Shown here piece after piece: positions 12,362-24,573 of a stretch of DNA of 64,000 nt. Origin of the DNA: Zelopaecilomyces penicillatus (lineage: Eukaryota > Ascomycota > Sordariomycetes > Hypocreales > Pseudodiploosporaceae); assembly GCA_005765155.1 (NCBI GenBank), contig VCCP01000006.1, positions 1,996,501 to 2,060,500 of the forward strand, in the 5' to 3' direction. The notes under the pieces were generated by a model. The model searched no databases. It was not told the origin of the DNA and worked only from the letters and a program-made list of their open reading frames with translations. Positions within the stretch are counted from its first letter, which is position 1. Each line of letters starts with the position of its first letter. The position numbers were made by a program, and so were the translations under genes.

Positions 12362-13714
12362 ATGGCTCAAAAACGCACTCTTGACGCCTTCTTCACCTCA
12401 GCACCTGCTAAGAAGTCGCGTCAACAGAGCAGCACCAATGAAGATGTTGACAAAGCAGAAGAGAATGAGATTGTAAGATTCCAAATCCCTATCATCGTGG
12501 AACTCCCCGAGAAGAAGCTTTATTTTCTGTGATTGATGAAAGAACAAGCAAACGAAATTATGTGAATCCTGCAACTTTTACTAACCTTCCCCCCCCCTGG
12601 CATTTGGGGGATTTTCCAGGTTGAGAGATCGATCCATGCTCGGTATCCGTTCCCCATCGTCAATCTACCTGCGTCGCTAGACAGGGAGATGTCCTCGTTA
12701 CCGGCCCGGCCCGGCAAGTTGATCAACGACCAGCCGGATCTCGACTTGATGTACTTTGAGCCGTACGTGCCGAGATATATGGCCCGACAACTCTTTGGGT
12801 TTCTGCGCGAGGAGCTTCCTTTTTACAGGGTTGAGTATAGTATCAAGCGGGGAGGGGTGGAAACGCAAATACGGACGCCAAGGTTAGTCTTTAATGTTTG
12901 TAGTAGTCCTGTGTGGGTTCTGTTTTCCTTGTTCATGTTTGTGTTCACGATGGCGTGCTCTTTTTCATTAGATTCATGTTTGCATCTGTCTAGAATGGTT
13001 GTCTTTCATCTCCCAACACCATAAATTATTCTCGCCTCATTACTGACCTCCACATGACACAGATGGACTACAGTCTTCGGACTCGATGAAACGTCCAAAT
13101 TCAACGACGCTGGCTGCGTCGTCGACGCAAAGACAGGTATCAAGGTAGCTTCAGACCGACGTTACGAGAGATACCCGCCCCGCCCTATTCCAAAATGCCT
13201 TGATGGGCTGCGCCGTTCGGCCGAGGCTGCCACGGGATGCTCTTTTAACTTCTGTTTGGTCAACTACTACGCTTCCGGGTCTGATAGCATCTCTTTCCAC
13301 AGTGACGACGAGCGCTTCCTCGGCAAGGACCCAGCCATTGCTTCCTTTTCGCTCGGTGCCCGGCGCGACTTTTTCATGAAGCATAAGCCTGCGGGACCGC
13401 CCAACGGCCAGCAGACCGGAGGAGCCTCAGCAGCAGCCCACGACGCGAAACCCATGAAGTATCCTCTGGATAGTGGTGACATGATCCTCATGCGTGGAAG
13501 GACGCAGTCGAACTGGCTTCACTCGATCCCGAAGAGGACGGGGAAGAATCAAGAGGACGGCGGCAGGATCAACATAACGTTCAGGAAAGCCATGGTTAAA
13601 GAGGGGACTGAAAATTATTACAACTATAATGTCGGGAACGGGCCCGTCTATCGCTGGAACAATGCTAGCCGTACCATGGAGTTATGGAAACCGCCGCTGA
13701 AAGACACATTGTGA
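12362..13714 (+). CDS. AlkB-like Fe(II)/2-oxoglutarate dioxygenase (ALKBH2/3 type)
   Basis: Predicted oxidative demethylase for alkylated bases in DNA or RNA. Exons 12362-12472, 12620-12882, 13063-13714 give 341 aa. The double-stranded beta-helix core is complete: iron ligands H204 and D206 (FHSDDE) and H278 (NWLHSIP), then the 2-oxoglutarate and substrate motif R293-INITF-R299. NYYASGSDSISFHSDDE is the family-typical stretch, and ELPFYRVEY belongs to the nucleotide-recognition lid. The start is the ATG at 12362, in good context; an upstream in-frame ATG at 12329 would add 11 residues. Residues 4-11, KRTLDAFF, resemble a PCNA-interacting (PIP) box with Lys in place of Gln. Neighbours are TRM5 (divergent) and NUS1 (convergent, 134 bp away). 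DNA repair is favoured by the PIP-like motif but substrate is inferred. Confidence 0.9.
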
Positions 13715-13848
13715 AAGTAAGCTATCATCCTTCACCTACTCCACTATCCCCCCCAAATTAGCATCCCATAGATACTGTTCTCATCAAACGGGTATATAAT
13801 TATATTGCGCGTCTCAAGTAGCAATAGTAGTAGCAGCTGGATATCATT

Positions 13849-14967
13849 TTATTTGCCACGACGCATCTGGGCGTGTGAGAAATTACGGAGTGCTTTCAAG
13901 AACACTTGGTAGCCAAAAGTATCGTTGTCCTGCAGACAAAAGATCTCCGTCAAACGGATCTGCCAGGGAGGGTAACCAGAAAGCTCAACTTTGGGACCAA
14001 AAAGAATCAGCAGGTCGGGCTCAGGCATGATGCCTTCAGACAACTCGGCGTCAACCAACTCTTGCGAAATATCTCTGGGGGAGAGTTTTCCCCTCTGGGA
14101 CATTTCTGCCAAGGTCCTCGTGAGGTCAACGATCGATTCCCTTCCGTCCTGATAGGAGATAAGGTGAAGCTTCAGGTGGCCATGTTTGCCTTCGTCGATT
14201 GCAGGTGAGGAGTAGCCGTCTCTATGAGGCGAGGTTACAGATAGCGTGGGGTGCTCTCCAGCGAAGTAAAAGGCAAATTTTTGCATTACAGCCTCGTAGA
14301 CTCGAGGCATGTGCTTCTTCAAGACCCCTGGTGTTGATAGTCTGTTAGCCTTGTCCTACCACTCTTGGGTGTCCCAAAGGTGGGAATCATTTACCTGTTT
14401 TCTCATAGACTGACAACATGGGAATATTGGCACAGGCGCACCACGTGGCCAGTTCCGCCGTCTCCTCTATCAACCTGTCAAGATCTGCCTTTACTCTCTG
14501 GTTCTCTTCTACTTTCAGGATGGCGCTCAAGTGATTTGGTTTCTTGTCCAAGCCGCCAACATCTCGTCTGATGTACTGCGGGGTTGCATGATGGTAATAC
14601 AAAACGGAGGACACCTGGTAGCAGACTACGTTCCACATCTGCCGAGTCCGGATGTAAAGCGAGAAGATGCCGTGCATGACAGCAAAAGTGAGGACAAATA
14701 GTTGGTTTTTCAAGAAGCGACGAATCCCGAGCCGGGACCGTCGCTGCACCTGCTGTGCTTTGCTGTTCGCAGTGTTCGAGCCATCGTTGATGGTGGGAAG
14801 AGATGTCTGTGAGCGTGGTGTCTGTCAGTGCCTAGTACTCAGATTGGGGTGCACGTCTATTATTTCCGTACCTTGAAGATATACTGCCTTTGCTTCTCAC
14901 TAAGTAGCTGGTGATTATGCTTCTCGTCTGCTCGGTAGGCCGAGGTGTCTCGGCCGGAAATGGGCAT
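13849..14967 (-). CDS. NUS1: Dehydrodolichyl diphosphate synthase complex subunit Nus1
   Basis: Non-canonical cis-prenyltransferase subunit that pairs with Rer2/Srt1-type catalytic subunits to make dehydrodolichyl diphosphate for N-glycosylation and GPI anchors at the ER. Exons 14967-14872, 14806-14395, 14327-13849 give 328 aa. A hydrophobic segment follows residue 55 (NQLFVLTFAVMHGIFSLYI), the expected ER anchor. The C-terminal domain carries MPEPDLLILFGPKVELSGYP and PPWQIRLTEIF, typical of cis-prenyltransferases. The protein ends in an RRG-K tail, matching the C-terminal RxG motif that NgBR/Nus1 contributes to the active site. The start is the first ATG of the upstream exon; exon 2 has no ATG of its own. 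It is convergent with the AlkB-like gene and divergent from SEC10. Confidence 0.92.
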
Positions 14968-15830
14968 GGCGCGGGTCTCGTAGCCTCGGAGGGCTGACTG
15001 ACGGCAAAAAAGGTTGGGGCAAAGAAAGTCGAGGGAAACAGCACAATGCCGTTCAAGGGCTGTGTATATCGGTTTGTTGGCCCCAGGCGCAAAGCTCAAG
15101 ATTAGGCGAAACGCAACAAGCAAAGACAAAAAGACGAAAACTAAGCGACCGCTCCTTCGGATTGCCCTGCGGTGTCCAATCCCCCTTATAAACAGCTGGC
15201 AAGCAGCAGAGTTGGGAAGATGTGGCAGCGCAAAAGCTGGCCGAGATTGGGGCGATGCGATCCTGCTGTTACGTCGCCAGTTTCCACAGCGGGTACGGTA
15301 AATAGCTACGTAACTGGCTGCTGGCCTGTGCCTGTGATTTTTAGGCGGTGGGCTGGCCATGTGCCTGTCGATTGTGTGTGTGTGGCGCAGTTGTAGATGT
15401 GCGGGCCGCTTGGCAGCTTGGCTGGCGAGTCCTCCGTAAATTGCATGCCTATCACGGGTTAATTACAGCACTTCGATCAATACCTTTGCCAACTAAATAC
15501 AGGATACCACCTCCCCAAGCTCCCTTTGCCTACGTAGGGGTGTGTGGCGTCGCGGGGCTGAGCCAGTTGCGCGAGTGGTGGAATGAATGTTCGCTGCCCC
15601 TTCCATGTCTGAACTCTCAGTGGTTGTACGAAGCTGCCCACTAGACAGTGTCATCTGGTCCAGCATCGCAGGTGAATCAACCATTGTGGCATATCTTGAA
15701 GCGAATACCGCTGCCGCCTTGAGTCTTTGCGCCGACCAGCGGGTGCGGCGACGGGTCGCCAACCGCTCCTCACACATGACATGTAGGCCCGCTTGATTCG
15801 CCCTCGACCCCAAAGCCGCCCTCTTCAACT
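14968..15830. promoter_or_regulatory. Divergent NUS1/SEC10 promoter region
   Basis: About 860 bp between two divergent start codons. Small ORFs on both strands show no domain and no conserved-looking composition. It must contain both promoters; no specific element is identifiable. Confidence 0.55.
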
Positions 15831-18467
15831 ATGGACCGCTCCAGTGTCGGTCCCAAGGGCCTCTTTGCAAAAGCCCCCAGCTTCACCTTGGAAAACTTCT
15901 CCAGCAAAGACTTCATTGTCCGCGACTTTGTGGACAGTCTCGCCGAAAGCGCAGTGCCCGCCAATCGTCGGTCAGGCCCAGCTCAGGCGGCATTTGACCC
16001 CAAACCCTTGATCCGCACGTTTGAAGGTAATACTGCCAACCCCTCGGCCCCTCTCCCCTGGACAGATGGACGAATTAGATACATGATTAAGTGTTCTTTC
16101 TAACCGCAGATTTATCCAGATGCACTATCGCAGCTTGCTATCCTGGGAGACGAGTTGCAGGAGAAGGAATCGGAGCTTCTTTCTCAGGTCCGCCGAGCAG
16201 AAATTCAGCACGACCAAACCCTTGATACCCTTGGTCGCAAACTCGATCAGTCAATGAGCTCGTTTGAAGCCCTCGATGGATCACTGAATACCACCAATGC
16301 CAGCGCAGATGACACGGTCGGCAGGGTGGATGGAGGTGGGGGAAATGTTGCGGTGCAGATTGGCGAGAAGCTGGAGGAGCTGGACCGAAAACGAAGAAGA
16401 GCCCAAGACACTATATTCTTGATACAGTGCTGGACAGAAGTTAGCGAGACAGGGCTGCTGTCATCTCTCGAAGACATTCGACGCCAGGGCGGCGCTGATA
16501 ACAAAGTCCGGTGTGCCGTCATCGCCCGCCAGCTGATGAAAATCAGCCAGCAACTGGACCCAGCCTCGTGGGGACATACCAATGGATATCGTAACAGCAC
16601 AGCAAACGGTGCGCCGCTGCCGAGCCATAAGCACAACACCCGAGAAACGCTTGAAAAGTTCTGCGAGGCACTGGAGCAAGACCTGTTAGAGCAGTTTAAC
16701 AACAGCTACAGGCGGCAGAACTTCGACGACATGATGGAGTGCGCAAAGGTGCTGCATGACTTCAATGGGGGAGCTAGTGTGACTGCAATCTTCGTCAACC
16801 AGCATCAGTTTTTTATCGACAGGGATCAATTAATGAACGATGAGGTGACCGGCGATGGCGAGACCTGGGAAATGTTGGCAGACCCTGACTCTGATCCCCC
16901 AGGTGTGGAACCAAGCCTGCAGTCTCTGATTGACGAAGTCAAGATTGTTATGCAGGAGGAATCATTTATTATCAAACGCGCGTTTCCGTACTATGAAGCA
17001 GTGTTGGTCAAATTTATCCAGAGAGTCTTTCAGCAATCCATCCAGCAACGACTGGAAAAGGTACTGGACAAGGCCGAAACTGTCTCTACACTGGCCTTTC
17101 TGAGGTCACTGCATTCCTCGAGAAGCTACATCAGCGCCCTCATTGAAGATTTGAAGACGCATGGTTTGACGGAGCATCCTGAGCCCTGCACGGCTCAGGT
17201 TGCGCAAACATTGGATCAGCAATTAGACGAGCTATTTGTTCCCTACTTGGTGGGGAGTCTATACATTGAGCGTGAAAAGAAAAGTCTTGAGGAAATGTAC
17301 AGCTCTTTGCTTTTCAAATTTAGCATGTATCATTCACGGCGAAAGAAGGCGCCAACGGGGTTCATGGCATCTCTTGCCCAGCAGGGCACCCAACTTATAG
17401 CATCCGCCAAGGATGCTTACCTTGAAAGGCTCGAGTCATCCGATCTAACACCTACGCAAAAGCTCATGATGTTGCGGGTAGCTGGTCTCAAAGACAAGGA
17501 TAATAAGAATGAGATTGAGGTATCCGAAGAAGACGGCAGACTCAGTGTTGCCAACGCGAAGCGAATGCTGAAGTGGCTTGCAGAGAGCGTTCAGCGCATC
17601 CTGGAACTAGGCTCACAAAACGAAACGCCCAAGGATGTCAACTTTCTGCTTAGTTTACTTCTCACAAACATGGGGCAGGTGTACATTGAGACTGCTCTCG
17701 ATGCGGCCCATGTTCAGGCAACGATATTTGAGAACACCAAGGTGGAGCCGGATCTATCCTATTTGCCCTCGGCACGGCCTGCGGTTACTATCTCGGCCAT
17801 TATGGAACGCTTTATTGCGACTGTTCTTATCCGCCTGGCCGAGACCAACACGACTGTGCGGAAAAGCATGGAGGCGCAGAAAAAGATGGCCATCGATTCG
17901 ATTGAGAAGAAGACAAATGCCATACTCAAAGTCTCCATTGACGTAATTACAAACTGGGTGGCAAAGCTACTAAGCGGCCAAAAGAAATATGATTTCCGGC
18001 CGAGAGACGGCGAGCTGGAGTCGCTACAAACGTCAACCTGCCTGAGCATATGCACCTTCCTGGCGCGAGCCAGAAAACACACTTGCCAGACCATTGACGG
18101 ACACAATGCCGAGAAGTTTTTCGGCGAGGTAGCGCTAGTGGTACACCGAATGCTTTTCGACCACTTCAAGAAATTCCAAGTCAATGCTACTGGTGGCTTG
18201 ATGGTGACTCAGGACATTGCCAAGTACGCCTCCACTTTGAGGGATATGCCACTGGCCAAGGAGGTCGCAACAACGGTGGAGTTATTGACGGAGATCGGTT
18301 CGTTGTTCATCGTCGGCTCTGAGGCGTTGCGGGAGAAGTCGCGGACGCTGGCGCCGGGCTCTACGGGGGGCAGGGGCAAGCTGTCCAAGGTGGACTTCAA
18401 GGCGTTTGTACAGAAGCGGGACGATTCTGGCTCTGTTAGTATTCAGAGCGTGTTGGCTGGTCTTTGA
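15831..18467 (+). CDS. SEC10: Exocyst complex component Sec10
   Basis: Subunit of the octameric exocyst that tethers post-Golgi vesicles to the plasma membrane at growing hyphal tips. Exon 1 is 15831-16026, the intron 16027-16119, and exon 2 16120-18467, giving 847 aa, the usual fungal Sec10 size. The N-terminal FTLENFSSKDFIVRDFVDSL leads into a coiled-coil region (LSQLAILGDELQEKESELLS). LEELDRKRRRAQDTIFLIQCW is the Sec10-typical block. The rest is helical-rod sequence with KRAFPYYEAVLVKFIQRVFQQ and LVHRMLFDHFKKF-like segments. The acceptor at 16119 is preferred over 16109 because only it restores the frame of the second exon. Its 3' end faces DUS4, 207 bp away. Confidence 0.93.
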
Positions 18468-18646
18468 GACCCCGAGGGAAAGGGGGGTTATTGATGATGG
18501 GCTAGATGTGAAAATGGGATGCGCAGATACCTAAACATTGCAAGAGCCTTACAAAAAATATGATATCAACGTTGCGACTTTGTTTGAATGTGATATTGTC
18601 TTATTTTTCTATTAACCTCAGGTTATGCTCTACTGTTTTATTATGG

Positions 18647-18669
18647 TTTTTTTTTTTTTTTTAAAAAAA
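18647..18669. repeat. T16A7 tract between convergent SEC10 and DUS4
   Basis: Sixteen T followed by seven A in the 207-bp gap between two convergent stop codons. It probably lies in the overlapping 3' untranslated regions and may take part in 3' end formation of either gene; that role is inferred from position only. Confidence 0.6.
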
Positions 18670-18674
18670 CAAGG

Positions 18675-20314
18675 TTATAAGCACCTCCGCATGCCGCCCG
18701 TCTGTCCAGTGTAATGCTCTATCCTGTCATCCAAAAAGTCAACCAGGTCCGCCATGTTTGTTACATCAGACAGGCTAGCCCGCTCTCTTTTGTTCATGAG
18801 CGATGCCTTGTCGGTGCCCATGCCAGGCCCACACATTTCCTGGACATGGTGAACAACGAGCTTGAGAGGCAGTGGGCAGCGGGCAACGTTGCACATGAAG
18901 GTCTCAACGGCCTCCCAGGGGCAGGCAGAGTAGCCGGCAAAGAGGGCCGGGTTAGCGAGAAGGCCTCGGGCAGACATGAAGCCTGAGAGGTTGGTGTTGC
19001 TGGGCTTGGGCCTGGGTTGAGGTTCGTCTCTATCTTCTTTCGGGGTGACGAGATTATCGTCATCTTTGAGGGTTAGGGTAGCTATGTCTAGGACTTGGGA
19101 GGTGGTGTTGGTGCTGGTGGGATTGATGGGGAGGGTGTTGAGGTCGAAGATGTCTCCAGAAAGAAGGATAGGGAGGGTGCCGGCATATTTCGCGATAAGA
19201 ATCTCTAGCGCCTCATTTCTGATAGGCATAGTTGATGGCATGTGCCTTGTCCGGGGGTGGATGGTGATCCAGTCGACAAGTCGGTCCTGAGGATGGCCAA
19301 TGACGGTGTCTATAAAATCCATCGTTCTCCTATCGCAGAAGTGAGTAATCATAGGATAATGGTAATAGCAAAAATGAACAACCCAGGTTAAGGGGGGAAT
19401 CAGAAACCCATCAAGGCACTTCTTACCTTAGATCATCGTGGACTCTGATTTTGACACTCACACTACGACCCTTGGGGCTGTCCATATCCTTGTCTTTACC
19501 CACGGCCCAACCATCATCGGCCAGCCGTTGCCTCGTCTCAACCACCATATCGCGGACGAGCTCGCGCTTGTTCATCAGCGCCGCGCCGAGCGTCTCGGCA
19601 CAAGCCCAGCCTTGCGGACAGCCACAGTTGAGGTCCACACCCACCGCCCAGGGCGCCACGAGCATCGATGCGCGCGCGAGTTCCTGGGGAACATTGGCGC
19701 CAAACTGGACAATAGTCGGAGGCTGGACACCCTGTGTTGAGACGGTGAAGTCTGGTGGGGGGTTCTCAGTTTAGTAAGAGGTATTCATCGGCCCTATGTA
19801 AAAATACGTGGTCTTTGCCTGCTTCCAATTTCCCTTTCTAGTTTATTGTAGGAGGCATATAGAGATGGATAAACGTACCACTGTCTCTCGCAAAGTTGTT
19901 TCTGTTAAACTCCTTTGCGAGAATCATAGGGGTCCAGCTCAGGTCGACGCCATACTTGTCAACTGTCTGGCGGAACGCGAGCTAAGAAGAAACGAATAAA
20001 ATATTTTACTTAGCCGTCTTCAGCTTTGGAAGGGAAAATGAAAGCAACAAGATGAAACCACGTTTGGGCGTTTCTTCGTTCCCCTCGTCTTTCTCCTCTT
20101 AGCTTACCTTACTGTAGCGCACCATAGGCGCACAAGCATAGACAAACTTGTCTTGTCGCTTCGCGACATCAAAGATCTTGAGAGGACTGGTGTTTTATTC
20201 AATTTTCAGTTAGCCAACAACCCTCTTTTATATCTTGGCCAAGGAGAATGGGAGAAGGGAACATGAAACCTACTGCGAAGAGACAGGCGCTTCCTCTCCA
20301 TTTGTTGCAGCCAT
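18675..20314 (-). CDS. DUS4: tRNA-dihydrouridine synthase Dus4 type (positions 20a/20b)
   Basis: FMN enzyme that reduces uridine in the tRNA D-loop. Exons 20314-20274, 20186-20108, 19981-19879, 19751-19427, 19329-18675 give 400 aa. FVYACAPMVRYSKLAFR and TPMILAKEF are the N-terminal FMN-binding motifs. VDLNCGCPQGWA holds the catalytic Cys (about C119). VSVKIRV carries the conserved Lys, and GFMSARGLLANPALFAGY the FMN phosphate site. The order of motifs and the 20-residue lead fit Dus4 rather than Dus1-3, which carry extra domains. Between the GDI motif and GFMSARG there is a hydrophilic insertion of about 40 residues, rich in Thr, Asp and Pro. Start is the first ATG, with a 13-codon first exon, which makes the extreme N-terminus the least certain part. 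Confidence 0.9.
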
Positions 20315-22919
20315 GCTGGACGTGATGCCCTCGCTGGCTGGTTACAAGTGTTAGTTCTCAAGTCGAGTTCATGAGAAGTGGCTTCGAAGGCGGCCTGAGC
20401 CTCAATTCATGGTGGGGTTAATGTGGAATCTTGTCAATTCATTACATAAATGTGTAAGTGAGCTATATTTCAGTACACGAGTATGAAGTAATCACCACAA
20501 TGTTCAAGCGGCTCCTATTTGCTGGAATAAGCTGAGAATCACAATCAATCCTCTGCCTTGTTGAATTATCGACTTTTTTCATGGAAGATTGTGACTCTCT
20601 TGAGGTAATAGCGACGGTCTGGTGGGGTCAACCCTTCTGACTTCACAGCGCATTTAAAATCCAGCCAATGACGAGCAATGACGAGCAAGGGCGCAACTAT
20701 GCCGCTTTCGTCGTCCCATGGAAGGAAGCATCCAATCCTTTATTGGCTGGCGAGGCAGGATTGCAGGCACGACCCTGTTTGCCTTTTGGAAAGACGTTAG
20801 CCGCTGCAAACGGAACAAAACATTTGGAAACACCGGTTGGCGCTCATGATTCGCCCTGACGCAAATGACTTCCAGCTGGCGAAAAGCCTTTCTCTCTTGA
20901 GCCGCATGCATATCAATCTTCATCAGCTGGCGTCATCACAAGATCACGTTTAGTCCCATGGCGTGCAGAAGCGGCGATGCGGCTCTGAGCACAAAGGCAA
21001 CGATGCTGTCCAAGCGCCGTGTTCAAAACTGTTGCCAGCACTGAACCATAGTGTCTCTTGTCCTGGTTTGACTGACTCGAGCGTGAAGACGGGAACGGGA
21101 CACGGACGGACAAGAGTCTGCTAGACATCCCAAACTCCTCCACTCTTGAGATCGATCGGTGGTTGGTGCCAATCCTTCCGTGATATCCCATGCAACGCAG
21201 CACTGAAGAGTTATTCTAATTATGGTGGTTGGGATTGGCGCTTCCAAGAGCAGGACCTTACTGTATGGCTCTCCTTTTCCACGAAATTGGTACGACTGAA
21301 TCCTACGTCGATTTAACCTGGTCCGGATCGGGCCAAGAAGCCCTCAATGGGTAAGCCTCGGCACTGGAGGCCACGAATAGCGATGGCCAACGAACGCCTG
21401 CCTAGGTGCTATCATTTACGGAGGGCTGGTGATTTGCCCTCTTCTTCTCCTATTCAAAGAAAGTGCCATGTTGCATCGGCATTTGCAATACGAAGTAATT
21501 CCCATATCTGGTTATTGGTTGTGGTTAATATCCCCGCGGCAGGAGATTCAGCACACCGGATGGAGTACCTCGTACTTGTACAGTACAGTTCGTCCACGCG
21601 ATACGAGATCGAGAACATGGGACGGCAGGGCTCGAAGCGGTTTTTCGCACCCATGGCTGGTAAGAAAATAAAATGATTGAGCCATAAGCGGGTCCGAAAC
21701 CGACACCGACAAGGCCGACCTCCTTTTCTGTGACAATGCGCAGCCAGACAGGCTCACCACTCTTGGCCAAGAATCAAGGCACCTGAACACACTTGGCCCA
21801 AAGAGGGAAGGCTGTGGCGTGTGCCTGGCCCGTTGGTGCGTGGGCGGACGCAGGAACAATCTCTCGAGCACACCAAGTCCCGCATTCAAAATTGGCAGGG
21901 ATCGGCACCAACAAGCCACTCGATCGATTCGTTGATTCATCTGGGAGGTTTAATCTCCTCCGCGCCCAGGAGTGAGGTACAAACAAACATGGTCAAGGTA
22001 ACCAAATAGGCGACCCCAAACTCATCTCCCGACGGGAAGTCCGATTCAAATTCGTCATCCCCTTTCCAGATGCCCCCCAAGTTGTTGTTGTTGTTGTCGT
22101 TGTTGTCGTTGGAGGCAAGACACCAAACACGTTGCATCGCCTCGCTCTCAAATCAACCAGGCTTCAGCTTCAGCGGCTTAACCAGCGACCTCCTTCGGTC
22201 TCCCACCCATACCTATGGTAGACATTCCTGCAGTACGCACGGCCAAGACTACCCAAAGCCAAGCAATAATGCTGCGGCCAACTCGCGCCGAAAACCCGCC
22301 TTTTGCAGGAGGGCTTAAGCGGCCAGGTCAACTGGAAATTACCAGGATCGGTGCTCCACACTCCCGGTGCTTAGGGGGACTGAAAGCAAGCCCATGCCCT
22401 GAGTTGGGCGCAGCCTCCTGACCACACAAGCAGACAAGATCCAAAAGGGAAATGTTCACCTCCACTCCCCACCCCCCCTTTCACCCTTGTCACAATCGTT
22501 GCCACCAATCCAGGTACTTATCTCAGATGCATTATTAGCCGTCAGGGACTGACACGGGCTGGGGTGTGGTTGGTGATGCTTCTTCCTAGAGTGAGCACGT
22601 CCCAGTTAGCCAAGTAGGCTAATAATAACGGGCAATGCTACCTATCCACCAGTGACCAGCCATCCTGCATGGCCAGCGTGGTCTAAGTAATAACAAGAAT
22701 CATAATAATAACCGTCCCCGTCCGCCCTCGCTCGACCTGTTCCCTTTCTCCTTTCCCCTTACGAACTGTGCCGTCAATGTTGAGGTTGTGAAGAAAGCTG
22801 CCTCTCTTCGCTTTCGTCCTCTCGTTCTTCTCTCTTCCAACTTACCGCTTCACTCTTTCAGCGGGCATTCTTTTCTTACATTCGACATCCTCGTGGACAT
22901 TTAAACCACTCACTTCAAA
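20315..22919. other. Spacer between DUS4 and the GH17 glucanase gene
   Basis: About 2.6 kb holding the divergent promoters of DUS4 and the glucanase. ORFs up to 130 codons overlap on both strands around 21.3-22.1 kb without any recognisable domain. A TTG-rich microsatellite lies at 22081-22111. The last 250 bp before the glucanase is CT-rich, as is common in strongly expressed fungal promoters. Confidence 0.55.
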
Positions 22920-24573
22920 ATGAAGGGATTTTTTTCTGCCGCGGCTCTGGCGGCTCTGGCTGGCGCGGCTAACGCCCACAACCACCGTCATGCCCATGAC
23001 CTCTTCGCCGCTCACAAGAGAAACCTCGCCACCGGTGAGGTCTGCGTGCCGGGCTGCACCACCATTTGGTCGACCATCACTGGAGAGCCTACTCGTACGT
23101 TGCGACCAGGAAGAATTGTCTTTTACCCTAGAATACTGACTAATACATGATGCAGTCTTGCCTCCTCAGACCACAACCACGACGTCTACTCTGACTAGCA
23201 CCACGGTCGCTACGATCACGAACGTTCCGTCTGCGCCGCCCATTGTCCCCACCCCTCACCCGACGACTTGCCCCACGCCCGGAACCTACACCTTCCCGGC
23301 CACCACCATCACCGTGACCCAGACCACCACCGTCTGCGGTGCCACCTCAACCAAGGTGCCTTCTGGAACTCACACAATCGGTGGTGTTACGACCATCGTC
23401 GAGACGGCCACCACCGTCACTTGCCCGGTTGCGACCGTTATCACCAGCGGCAGCGTCACCACCAGCACATTGACCTCGACCACCTTCGTCTGCCCCACGC
23501 CCGGCACGTATACCATTCAGCCCATCACCACCACGGTGACTGAGGAGACCGTCATTGTCTATCCCGTCCCCACCACCTACAACCCCGGCACCTATACTGC
23601 TCCCGAGCAGGTCGTCACCGTCACCAAGACCGGTTATGTCACTTACTGCCCCTTCACCAGCTCTGGTCTCCCTAGCCCCACCCCGGCTCCTGAGACACCC
23701 AAGCCTGCTCCCCCTAAGCCTGCTCCTTCTAAGCCTGCCACTCAGCCTCACGGTCAACTCGGAGGAGACAATGATCACTGGGGTATCACCTACACCCCCT
23801 ATCAGCCCACAAACGGACAATGCAAGTCTGCTGGTGAGGTTGACAAGGATATTGCTAAGCTCAAGCAGAGCGGTTTCAATGTTGTCCGTATCTACTCCAC
23901 TGACTGCAACACTCTCGAGACCGTCGCCCCTGCTTGCAAGAAGCACGGCCTCAAGATGATTGTTGGTGTTTTCGTCAAGGGAGGCGGCAAGTGCGCTTAC
24001 AGCAACCCTGACATCAAGGAGCAGGTTGACCGTCTGTCCCAGTGGGCCCAGTGGGACATGGTCAAGCTTTTCGTTGCTGGTAATGAGGCTGTCATGAACG
24101 GCTTCTGCTCTCCTACCGAGCTTCGTGAGCTTATTCTCACCATCAAGAGCAAGTGTGGCGGTTACAAGGGTCCATATACCATTGCTGAGACCTTGAACAT
24201 CTGGCAGCGATCTGATGTCAAGGCTGCCATTTGCGATGTCGTTGGCGTCACCGGTGCCAACATCCACCCTTACTTCAATGCCGATGTCAGCCCCGAGTCT
24301 GCCGGTGATTTCGTTGCTAACCAGCTCGAGATCTTGGGCAAGATTTGCCCTGGTAACCAGCCCATCAATCTGGAGTGTGGCTGGCCCACCAAGGGTAACT
24401 GCAACGGCAAGGCCTGCCCTGGAAAGTCTCAGCAGCTCCAGGCTATCCAGTCCATTCGCAAGAAGTGCGGTGACAAGACCGTCTTCTTCTCTTATGAGAA
24501 TGATGAGTGGAAGCACCCCGGCTCCTGCAACTGTGAGCAGAGCTGGGGCTCTGCTGCTGCCTTCGCTCTGTAA
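22920..24573 (+). CDS. Secreted GH17 glucan endo-1,3-beta-glucosidase with Thr-rich wall-protein region
   Basis: Cell-wall beta-1,3-glucanase/transglycosylase of the Scw/Mp65/BtgC kind, acting outside the cell. Exon 1 is 22920-23094, a 61-bp intron follows, and exon 2 is 23156-24573, giving 530 aa. A signal peptide (about 19 aa, cleavage after AANA) is followed by a His-rich stretch and a Lys-Arg pair that could be a Kex2 site. Residues 60-260 are Thr/Pro-rich with repeats built on CPTPGTYT, likely O-mannosylated. The GH17 barrel starts at WGITYTPYQP near residue 266. The probable acid/base is E369 in VAGNEAVMN and the nucleophile E465 in NLECGWP. The C-terminus (SAAAFAL) shows no clear GPI signal, so wall retention would be by other bonds. 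Strong pyrimidine-biased codon choice suggests high expression. Confidence 0.93.

Noticed and set aside
23347..24516. 389-codon open frame antisense to the GH17 gene
   Set aside because: It is a shadow of the strongly biased codons of the glucanase exon: no start context, no domain, and it opens only inside the coding exon.
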